This document shows, in pieces, positions 42,864 to 50,166 of a DNA stretch of 64,000 bases; position 1 is the stretch's first letter, and the number at the start of each line of letters is the position of its first letter. Under the pieces are notes generated by a model, which was not told the DNA's origin, did not search any database, and worked only from the letters and a program-made list of their open reading frames with translations. The DNA is from an uncultured Bellilinea sp. (lineage in GTDB: Bacteria; Chloroflexota; Anaerolineae; Anaerolineales; Anaerolineaceae). A program made the translations under genes and the position numbers. The stretch spans positions 58,299 through 122,298 of the forward strand of contig CALHYE010000009.1 of the NCBI GenBank assembly GCA_938040735.1. The letters are read 5' to 3'.

Positions 42864-43286
42864 CTATTTGAAAGTTTTGATATAGGAAACTACCTGCCAA
42901 ATTTGCTCATCGGTAAGAATGCCCTTTTGAGCAGGCATGGAGGAATTGAACGGGGCCATCGAACCGCCTTCAGCAATCCGCCAGAAGAGATAATCATCGC
43001 CAGCCGTGCCAACCACCTCATTGAGGTGAGCGGGTTTGGGGTCTAAGCCAGCGGCTGCCGGACCATCGCCTGCGCCGCTGGGTCCGTGGCAGGACGCACA
43101 GCGTTCTTCATAAATGGTTTTTCCAGCCGCAACGGCATCGCTTCCAAGCGGGTTGGTCTTGCCGGCATATTCAGCCGGGACAGCGGGTCTATCGGAAGTG
43201 GCTTGTCCGCCGCCTCCGCCGCAGGCTGCAAGAATGAGTGCGCTCAGCACAAAAACCATCAGAATCGTTGGGAATACTTTTTTCAT
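42864..43286 (-). CDS. Monoheme cytochrome c lipoprotein
   Basis: The start at ATG 43286, with AAAGGAGG five bases upstream, gives 140 residues. The signal peptide ends in a lipobox LILAACGGGGG near residue 22. A class I cytochrome c domain follows, with CASCHGPSGAGDGPA near residue 60 and an axial Met likely in GSMAPFNSSMPA near 107. It is a likely electron carrier for the caa3 oxidase encoded just downstream, anchored to the outer face of the membrane. It is transcribed alone, with its own terminator. A TATAAT on the minus strand at 43327-43332 could be its -10. Confidence 0.9.
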   Translation of the reverse strand: MKKVFPTILMVFVLSALILAACGGGGGQATSDRPAVPAEYAGKTNPLGSDAVAAGKTIYEERCASCHGPSGAGDGPAAAGLDPKPAHLNEVVGTAGDDYLFWRIAEGGSMAPFNSSMPAQKGILTDEQIWQVVSYIKTFK

Positions 43287-43457
43287 ATAATCCTCCTTTG
43301 GTGTAGTGAACCTCTTCACAATCCTTATTATAATACGCCTGTATCGAAAATAAAGCCCCTGTACAGCGCCCGCAGGGTGATTTTTATAATGAAAAAGAGA
43401 TTAATTTACGATAGCCCCTGAACCTAATTCGTCAATCTCAAAAGTTAGGTTTTGTCC

Positions 43458-43463
43458 TATAAT
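43458..43463 (+). promoter_or_regulatory. -10 hexamer with leaderless geometry before the CAP/LysM gene
   Basis: TATAAT ends 6 bp before the ATG at 43470, so transcription should start at or next to the start codon. No Shine-Dalgarno sequence is present. The same spacing is seen for fhaB at 6113-6125. Confidence 0.5.
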
Positions 43464-43469
43464 TACCCC

Positions 43470-44894
43470 ATGTCAATTCTCAAGTTCAGAAAAATCCTTA
43501 TCTTGATTTTGATATTAGCGCTTGCAGGTTTACAACCGCCCACCTTTGTCCGAGCTGAGGACTTATCCAAAAATCTCCGGGATGGCGAGGTGTCTGCCTA
43601 TGACCTCATCCTTGCCATGAATACCCTGCGAGTATCAAATGGCTTACCTCCCTTAGTAGAAGACCCGATCATCAATGCCGTCGCTCAAGCAACCGCCGAA
43701 ATCATGGCAGTCAATCAAATGTCCTGGCACATTGGGAATGTATCCGGCCGTCTGCAGGCAGCCGGTTACGGCGGAGGCGCTAAGGTTTGGGCAACGGAAA
43801 ATTTTGCGGTTGGCACAAGCTTTACAATTGATCAGATCATGTTAGCCTGGGCAGATCCGGATCACATGATCCCGGCGGTAAATCCGGCTTACTGTCACGT
43901 TGGGGCAGGTGTTGCCAAATCGGCCAATGGGATGACCTACTACGTCCTACAAGCGGCCTACATTTCGGGCAAGTCCTGTGGAGAGTACCGCTCATCCCCA
44001 AACCCGCAACCCGGCGGCAGCAACCCTAACCCTGTTGTTCCTCAAATCATTGTCCCTGTCAAAGTTGCCACTCCCGATGAGGACGGGAAGGTTTTCCACG
44101 TCGTTCAAACCGGACAATCGCTCTGGGCAATCGCGGTAGCTTATAAGACCACCATCCGGGATTTGGAAGTATGGAATAATATCTCCCGCACTAAACCTCT
44201 ACAGGTTGGACAAAAATTGTTCATCCCCAGCAGCAACACCGAAGGATATGCCACCCCTACGCCGGTGGGCATGGTCAAAGTTGCTACCCCCGATGCAGAC
44301 GGCAGAATCATCCATATTGTTGAACCATACAATACGCTCATCACCATCGCCAGCGCCTACGGCGTAACTGTAGATACGATTCTGAAATACAATGGTATCC
44401 AGGCGGATTGGCCTTTGCAAATTGGGCAAAAACTGATCATCTATCCCGGCAATATCACCCCCAGCCCTACCCCCCGTCCGCTCACGCCGCTTGAAAAACT
44501 CACCCCTGCCAGCGATGGAAAATACTATCACACCGTTCAAAGCGGTGAAACGCTGGTGTGGATTGCAAAATTGTACGAGATAAGCCTGAACGACCTGCTG
44601 GCATGGAACGGTTTGAACTGGACTTCAATCATTCATCCGGGCGACCAAATCCTCTTGCAGGTTACCCCGCCCATGCCGCCGACTTCTACCCCCACCCGTA
44701 CCCTTTCACCTACAAACACCCCAATTCCGCTTACGGCTACCCCCAGCCCGATATCCATCGCGGTAACGGCCACACCGACTCCAATCCCCATCAACGGCTC
44801 ATCCCAAAATCCTCCGACTATTTTATTCGTGTTGATCGGGGCAGCTTCAACCGGAACCATTCTGGCATTCCTTTACTTTCGGAAGAAGAGGTAA
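43470..44894 (+). CDS. Surface protein with CAP/SCP domain, three LysM repeats and C-terminal anchor
   Basis: A 474-residue exported protein. A signal peptide (residues 1-30, LILILILALAGL) is followed by a CAP/SCP domain at about 40-175 (MSWHIGNVSGRLQAAGYGG, WADPDHMIPAVNPAYCHVGAG). Three LysM modules lie near 207-255, 278-325 and 345-395 (HVVQTGQSLWAIA, HIVEPYNTLITIA, HTVQSGETLVWIA). A Pro/Thr-rich spacer and a last helix with FRKKR form a wall/membrane anchor. LysM binds peptidoglycan or chitin-like glycans; the CAP function in bacteria is unclear. The VKVATPDxDG linker occurs before two of the LysM modules, a sign of internal duplication. The TTG start in the track is less likely. Confidence 0.87.
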   Translation: MSILKFRKILILILILALAGLQPPTFVRAEDLSKNLRDGEVSAYDLILAMNTLRVSNGLPPLVEDPIINAVAQATAEIMAVNQMSWHIGNVSGRLQAAGYGGGAKVWATENFAVGTSFTIDQIMLAWADPDHMIPAVNPAYCHVGAGVAKSANGMTYYVLQAAYISGKSCGEYRSSPNPQPGGSNPNPVVPQIIVPVKVATPDEDGKVFHVVQTGQSLWAIAVAYKTTIRDLEVWNNISRTKPLQVGQKLFIPSSNTEGYATPTPVGMVKVATPDADGRIIHIVEPYNTLITIASAYGVTVDTILKYNGIQADWPLQIGQKLIIYPGNITPSPTPRPLTPLEKLTPASDGKYYHTVQSGETLVWIAKLYEISLNDLLAWNGLNWTSIIHPGDQILLQVTPPMPPTSTPTRTLSPTNTPIPLTATPSPISIAVTATPTPIPINGSSQNPPTILFVLIGAASTGTILAFLYFRKKR

Positions 44895-44992
44895 GCCCAT
44901 TTTCAAAAGGCGATCATGACTTCGCCAAGCATCCTGCAGGTACGCTTGAGTTAGGCCAACTGGTTATAAAAAAATTACCCCTTCCAACGGGT

Positions 44993-45406
44993 TTATTTAA
45001 CCGTTTTGCTTCGGGTGGACGGTCTCGAAAAAATTTTCCATACCGAAAGAATGATCAATAAAGCCCCACTCAGACTGGTGTATGAATTAAAGCCATACAA
45101 AACCCCACCAAAACTCAACCGCGGTGGTAATAACGGATACAACCACGCATATAATCCCAAAGCCAGAAGGAATAGCAAAGCCATTACACCTGCTTTTTGT
45201 CCAGCAAAGTAGAGAAATATTCCAAAACTTATCCCCATAAAAATCAAGCTGCTCATGGCTACGATAACAAGGTGAGGAAAGAGAGCAAACTCCGTTGCCA
45301 TCGAGAGTCGCACTACTCTGATCAGATGATCCAGTCCAAAGCAAACAACAGGATATAAAAACCGAAACCAAAAGGCCTTTGTTTTCACATACCTCCTATT
45401 CATCAT
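44993..45406 (-). CDS. Hypothetical four-helix membrane protein
   Basis: A 137-residue protein with four hydrophobic segments and no recognised motif. It contains LLPPRLSFGGVLYGFNSY between helices 3 and 4. Inside the ORF the sequence AGGAGG lies just before a GTG (45388), so the true start may be that GTG, giving 131 residues. It is convergent with the CAP/LysM gene and AT-richer than its neighbours. I do not recognise a function. Confidence 0.5.
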   Translation of the reverse strand: MMNRRYVKTKAFWFRFLYPVVCFGLDHLIRVVRLSMATEFALFPHLVIVAMSSLIFMGISFGIFLYFAGQKAGVMALLFLLALGLYAWLYPLLPPRLSFGGVLYGFNSYTSLSGALLIILSVWKIFSRPSTRSKTVK

Positions 45407-45879
45407 CCAACACTGCTTGAAAAACCATTAGTCACACACTAGAGCGCTTTGTCCTAAACCAATACAGAATTGTAATGTCCAGGAACTACCTCCCCGGACT
45501 AATTGGCTATACAAATGGACACCATGGTTACCTACTTCATCCTGCACATTTATAAAAACACCTTGCCAGGGAGTAGAAGTACCTTAACTCGTTCTCCCGC
45601 TGGGCCTCTTAAATACCTGCTGGCCTGTACATCTATTTGGGGAATAGATATTTTGAATCAGCAGAATTATCATCAATATGACATATATTACCGGTTTCCT
45701 GTCAAATTTACACTGATGGATTAAAAACTCTTGTTGGGTTGATTTTTCTCTGATTTATCACTCCGATTTTATGAATCAACACCATAGAATTTACTTCATT
45801 ATAGGAATAGCAACTTATCCACACAAGCACCCCTGGTCATAGAGGGTGGAATGACTTTCGGCATCAAGTAGATAACTGC
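45407..45879. other. Intergenic stretch with no supported gene
   Basis: About 470 bp of AT-rich sequence. The 73-codon ORF at 45503-45724 has no ribosome-binding site, membrane segment or recognised motif. I see no tRNA, repeat or promoter that I can support. It lies next to IS debris and is probably decayed. Confidence 0.5.
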
Positions 45880-45919
45880 AAAAAAATCATGACCGCCTGC
45901 TCATCTCTCTCAGGCGGTC
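45880..45919 (-). terminator. Strong minus-strand terminator beyond the defence operon
   Basis: On the minus strand GACCGCCTG / CAGGCGGTC (arms 45911-45919 and 45891-45899, 9 bp perfect, 11-base loop) is followed four bases later by TTTTTTT. The nearest minus-strand gene upstream is the last gene of the BREX-like operon, ending at 46492, with IS debris in between. Confidence 0.6.
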
Positions 45920-46009
45920 TGTTCGGCTGGTTATGGCACGCATACGGCGGTCACTTGACCCATTGGTCGAGCCGTCTGTCCAGCGCAAACTGCCCGCTGC
46001 CGATGTACA

Positions 46010-46324
46010 TTGCCGTCCACACCAGACGGACAACGAACGCGGCAGATAACAGCAATAGCGAGGCATACCAATGACAAGGAACCTGCAGTGTCCCTTTTAT
46101 TATCAAACCAGAATGACTATACGAAGCATCTCATGCGCACCACTTGGAAAGAGGAGGTTGACCTATCCGAGTATGTGGATTTTGTCGATGCACGCAATCA
46201 GATTTGCCGATTTATCGAGGATGTGTATAATTACAAGCACATTCACTCATCGTTGGGTTACTTGACTCCCGCTGAGTTCAAGACTGACTGGTTGGCTGCT
46301 CAAACAGAGCCAGATACCCCCTAA
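46010..46324 (+). pseudogene. Remnant of IS3-family transposase (C-terminal integrase core)
   Basis: The end of this ORF is clearly the C-terminus of an IS3-type OrfB: LMRTTWKEEVDLSEYVDF, then RFIEDVYNYKHIHSSLGY and LTPAEF, with the last catalytic Glu region. The part before about 46110 no longer matches, and no OrfA, catalytic DD residues or clear terminal repeats are seen. It is a dead insertion-sequence fragment at the left edge of the defence island, on the strand opposite to it. Confidence 0.85.
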
Positions 46325-46491
46325 ACCTTTCTTACTCCCAAATCAGCATCAGTTGTCCTCTTATTTTAGTCAATAAAACTATCTCCAGTCAGAGCATGCA
46401 AATGAGTAATCCAATGCTCGTGATCTCGCGGTAGTTCAACGACTAAAAGAGAATCATCCTTATCCTAATTGAGAATAATGACTTAACTTAT

Positions 46492-48063
46492 TTATATTCT
46501 ATTAATATAACCGCGAAACGCCTTTTCAAGTCTTATCATTGCATCCACCATCTTTTCTTGTAATTCATTCCACCGATCTTCATCTTTCAATCCATAATCC
46601 GAAATTACAAACCGAATTCGGCTTGCGCGTTTATCGGGAAGCAATTGCCAATCAAGGGATCCACCGAAAATCTGCTCTATCTCGGTTTTGTGTTGAAAGA
46701 AGTAGTTGTAAACATTTTTATTCCATGCAGCTTCACGATTATCAATATATAATTCTACTTGAGCATCTTCTATACGGACCACATAACTATAAAATAGACC
46801 CGCTTTACCAGCACCAGCATTGATCCAATTTTCTTTGCTAGGTTTCACTTTTGCGTAAAGATTCGTCCTCATCTTCGCTTTCTCCAACAATTGTTGCCAG
46901 AAGTTCAATCGCAACATATGTCGTTTTGCTAAATCATTATCCCTTATTCCCATTCTATTTTGGACATCAGTCTTCTTACCCTTTTGTTGCTTAACATAGG
47001 AAAACAATTTGTAAATAGAGAAAAACGAGTCGATTTGCTCGTTAGAAATCACTTGATCTATATCTTGCCAGTAGAGCGGCTCTATCATTTCCCCCTCTTC
47101 ATAATTCAGAACTCTCAATTCAATACCATTGGTAATTATCCCCCATTTCACCTGATAATACTTCGCTGCCAGAAAACAATAGGATTCCCATGGCAACTCG
47201 GGAACTATCTCTGCAAAATTTTCTCCAGGGTTCACGACAACCAATACCGCTTCGGGCGTGTGATTGGACCCCATGACATCCAGCGTGTACAAGCGTGGGT
47301 TGACCTCTTCCATGGTAAAACCAAGAACCTGGAAAAATTCCTTGATGTACTCCTTCCAGGTCGTTGAACTTGGGCTCTGGTAGTCCCGGTATTGTTTGAT
47401 GGTTTGCAGGGTATTGGTGATTTCTTCCAGTGATTCGGTTGGGAGGAAGTTCTGGAAGGAAACCCGGCGTCGCGTAGGGATGGGTGTTCTCGTCACAGGA
47501 ATTGCTGAGGCGTCATACTCTCGCAGCGCCCACACACCCTTGCCTACTCTCGTGAATAAATCTTTTCCTCCTCGATACAGAATTGAATCGGAAGAATGTT
47601 CTCCCATCACATGAATCACAATTCCAGTCCAACTTTTTGGAAAAGGTCCATCCTTGATCCGCCTTACCTCTTCACATATTTGTGCATTAGTGGCTTGCCC
47701 GCCAAGATTTTTCAAGGCTTGCACGATAGCCTCAACCCAAGTTGTCATTTGATCATCCTCCCTCTCACTAAAAGGAATGGTTGTTTGGGTGCTTTTCGCA
47801 ACCGAAAGACCAGGCTGGTAGGGGCTTCCCTCCAACTCACGCAACGCCCATACCCCTTTGGCAACCTTTCGGAACAAGTCCTTCCCTTTGAAGTTTGCCG
47901 AATCTGATGAATGGGCTTCAATTCTCTCGCGGATACTGGCTTGATAGTTGGCAGGCAAAGGTTCTGTTCGGATCCTTTTCACTTCGTCATAAATCTGGTT
48001 GAGGGTTGCCTGCCCGCCTAGGTTCTTCAACGCCTGAACAATGTCTTCGACCCAGGTCGCCAT
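46492..48063 (-). CDS. Tandem HARE-HTH protein with HsdR-N-like middle and DUF4268 C-terminus
   Basis: A 523-residue protein at the end of the BREX-like operon, 2 bp after brxL. Two near-identical HARE-HTH modules lie at about 1-77 and 105-182 (VEDIVQALKNLGGQATLNQI; VEAIVQALKNLGGQATNAQI). HARE-HTH is a DNA-binding fold often found in restriction systems and proposed to sense modified DNA. Residues 210-340 resemble the HsdR_N/type I R-protein fold (WGIITNGIELRVLNYEEGE) but the usual ExK is not visible. Residues 385-523 match DUF4268 (RLNFWQQLLEKAK, YSYVVRIEDAQVELYIDN). It may recognise DNA or act as an effector; neither is shown. Confidence 0.72.
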   Translation of the reverse strand: MATWVEDIVQALKNLGGQATLNQIYDEVKRIRTEPLPANYQASIRERIEAHSSDSANFKGKDLFRKVAKGVWALRELEGSPYQPGLSVAKSTQTTIPFSEREDDQMTTWVEAIVQALKNLGGQATNAQICEEVRRIKDGPFPKSWTGIVIHVMGEHSSDSILYRGGKDLFTRVGKGVWALREYDASAIPVTRTPIPTRRRVSFQNFLPTESLEEITNTLQTIKQYRDYQSPSSTTWKEYIKEFFQVLGFTMEEVNPRLYTLDVMGSNHTPEAVLVVVNPGENFAEIVPELPWESYCFLAAKYYQVKWGIITNGIELRVLNYEEGEMIEPLYWQDIDQVISNEQIDSFFSIYKLFSYVKQQKGKKTDVQNRMGIRDNDLAKRHMLRLNFWQQLLEKAKMRTNLYAKVKPSKENWINAGAGKAGLFYSYVVRIEDAQVELYIDNREAAWNKNVYNYFFQHKTEIEQIFGGSLDWQLLPDKRASRIRFVISDYGLKDEDRWNELQEKMVDAMIRLEKAFRGYINRI

Positions 48064-48065
48064 CT

Positions 48066-50138
48066 TTATCCCTCATCTCGCTGGAACACAATATCCGTTT
48101 CCCGGCATTTTCGCTTGGTTTGGTCAATTTCGCTCAATTCGTACTTTGATTCGGGCTTTTGGAAAATATCCAAGCCGCGCCCGGGATAGATACACCAGCC
48201 GTTATCTGCCCATATCTTCCGGTCGTGGATGACAGGGTCAAATTCAAAAGCAAAGTGTATGCCATGCAGGGTCAGGCTGGCTTTGATCTCTGCGAACTTT
48301 TGTTCCTGAACCTTTTCTTGATAGGCATCCTCGGATGAAGTGATCAGTCTCAGTTCTATTTGTCCGGCTGAGGTTTCTAAAATCCCCGCAAAAGCGACGA
48401 AGTTCCGAATCTGGTATTCCAATCGAACGTAAGGATCAACCACCACGATCTTTTTCGCGCCCTTGAGATAGGGTCCAAAGAGATTCTGGTAGCTGTATCC
48501 GGTTTCTCCCTCGCGGATGTGGACCGTCTTCGCCGTCAACGTCGTGGGTTGATCAGCGTTCGTTAACGGCTTTCCCACCTCTTCGCCTAAGAACTGGAAT
48601 ACTTTGGCTTCTTCCTCATCGGTTGGAACGACAGGCTCCGCGGAAACTGGGGGCGTTGCTTCTGCCAGGACGCTTTCTTCAATATAAAACACCAAACGGT
48701 GACAGCGTTGAAATTCATCGGGGATCTTGGACTTGAAGGTGGTGGGAATATACTCGCGGTCGAGTTTGCACAGCTCATCGCGCACACGCTGACGCAGCTC
48801 CAGTGCCGGGTTCACGCAGAGGGCGTAAAACTCGTCTTCCGCGGGGTCTTTATCAGGGAAGATAATTTTTAACAGACCCGTGGCACCCGCCTCGATGGCT
48901 TTGTTGTCGCGCATATCGTCGCAATTTTCCAGTTCCATCGTAGTTTTGACATAATCGCGGTAGCTGATGTCACTGCGCAGGGAGTGCAGGATTTCGCCAA
49001 AAATATCGCCTTTTAAACCGATTGCCCGCGAAGGGGTTTCTTTGCTGACGCGCGGCAAATCCCACCCGGGCAGCAATCCTGAAAAGCGGTCGATGAAAGC
49101 GGTCTCGCGTAAGAAGTTCGGGAAGACGCGGAACAGCCCGATTTGCTCATTGATCGGGCGTTTGTTCGCATCCAGTTCGATGTTTGCCAGCATGACCAAC
49201 CCTGCTTCGGCGGTGATCGAGCTGGCGCTGCCGCGCCCGAACCGCCCGGCTTCCAGGTAAGACTTCAAGAGAGCGGTCAGCTCGCCCGAGGTGTCGGCTT
49301 TGACTTTTTGGGCTTCGTCAACCACCACGCAATCGTAGCGGGTGATCAGTCCAGGCGTTTTGCGGGAATCGTTGAAGAACAGCACCGCGGGCGTGATCGC
49401 CCCTGAACGGACAGCCACATAGCGGGACATATTTTCAAATACAAAGCTCTTACCTGTGCCTTTCGGCGCCAGTTCGACCAGGTTGTAGCGCGGTTCCACC
49501 ATGGGGATCAGGCGCGAGATGAGCAAGATCTTCTGCCGTTCGGTGTAGAGCCGGTGATTGAACCCCATCGAAGACACCAGGAAATCAATCCATTCCTGGG
49601 TGGTGAAATGCTTGCGGCTCTCGCGGAAATACTCCAGGTCCATGTTCGCCAGTTGAAACGGGCGAAACTCGCGCATCCATACCTGCCCGCGCGGGTTGTC
49701 CTCGCTTTTAGGCACATAATAGAGCGTGCCTACCCCCCACAGCCCGCTACTCAATAGCATCTCATTGTCCTGCACGATTTGAGGTATCACGAATGCTGTG
49801 TCTTCGTCCAGGAATGGGATATGCAAGTAACGATCGCCCATTGCCAGATTGACATAGACAGAATAGTTGTCCAGCAATTGGACTTCCAATTGCTCGTAAA
49901 GCTGATTCTTGATCGTTTCTTTCTGGCTCTTATCCGGCAGGTATTTTTGCACAAAGCGCGCAATCTTTTCCCGGGCAGCATCGGTCAATTCATTGCTGTC
50001 CTCGATGTAATGCGAAATAATCCATTCACGCACATAGGTGGGTATGGCGCGGCTGCCAAAGCCAGCTTGGTGGACAAATGATTTGTTGATCACAATTTCG
50101 CTGAAAACGTCCAGAGCCTTTTGTTCGAAACTTTCCAT
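48066..50138 (-). CDS. brxL: BrxL-like AAA+ protein with MIT-C-like tail
   Basis: A 690-residue protein. The N-terminal domain and AAA+ core match BrxL of BREX systems: the start MESFEQKALDVFSEIVINK, Walker A APKGTGKSFVFEN near 224, Walker B VVVDEAQKV near 272, and DRFSGLLPGW near 350. Canonical BrxL continues with a Lon-like protease domain. Here I see no such Ser-Lys domain; residues 545-690 instead resemble the phospholipase-D-like MIT C-terminal domain (YSYQNLFGPYLKGAKKIVVVDPYVR, HDRKIWADNGWCIYPGRGLD). In characterised systems BrxL is an AAA+ DNA-binding factor needed for phage defence. GGAGTG precedes the ATG. The pglZ stop is 28 bp upstream. Confidence 0.88.
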   Translation of the reverse strand: MESFEQKALDVFSEIVINKSFVHQAGFGSRAIPTYVREWIISHYIEDSNELTDAAREKIARFVQKYLPDKSQKETIKNQLYEQLEVQLLDNYSVYVNLAMGDRYLHIPFLDEDTAFVIPQIVQDNEMLLSSGLWGVGTLYYVPKSEDNPRGQVWMREFRPFQLANMDLEYFRESRKHFTTQEWIDFLVSSMGFNHRLYTERQKILLISRLIPMVEPRYNLVELAPKGTGKSFVFENMSRYVAVRSGAITPAVLFFNDSRKTPGLITRYDCVVVDEAQKVKADTSGELTALLKSYLEAGRFGRGSASSITAEAGLVMLANIELDANKRPINEQIGLFRVFPNFLRETAFIDRFSGLLPGWDLPRVSKETPSRAIGLKGDIFGEILHSLRSDISYRDYVKTTMELENCDDMRDNKAIEAGATGLLKIIFPDKDPAEDEFYALCVNPALELRQRVRDELCKLDREYIPTTFKSKIPDEFQRCHRLVFYIEESVLAEATPPVSAEPVVPTDEEEAKVFQFLGEEVGKPLTNADQPTTLTAKTVHIREGETGYSYQNLFGPYLKGAKKIVVVDPYVRLEYQIRNFVAFAGILETSAGQIELRLITSSEDAYQEKVQEQKFAEIKASLTLHGIHFAFEFDPVIHDRKIWADNGWCIYPGRGLDIFQKPESKYELSEIDQTKRKCRETDIVFQRDEG

Positions 50139-50166
50139 CGCACACTCCTACGCCAGTATCTTGATA

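Noticed and set aside
44894-44993. Weak ACCC/GGGT hairpin with T7 between convergent genes
   Set aside because: The 4-bp stem is too short to call a terminator.
45503-45724. 73-codon ORF in the AT-rich gap
   Set aside because: No ribosome-binding site, motif or membrane segment; chance ORF in decayed sequence.
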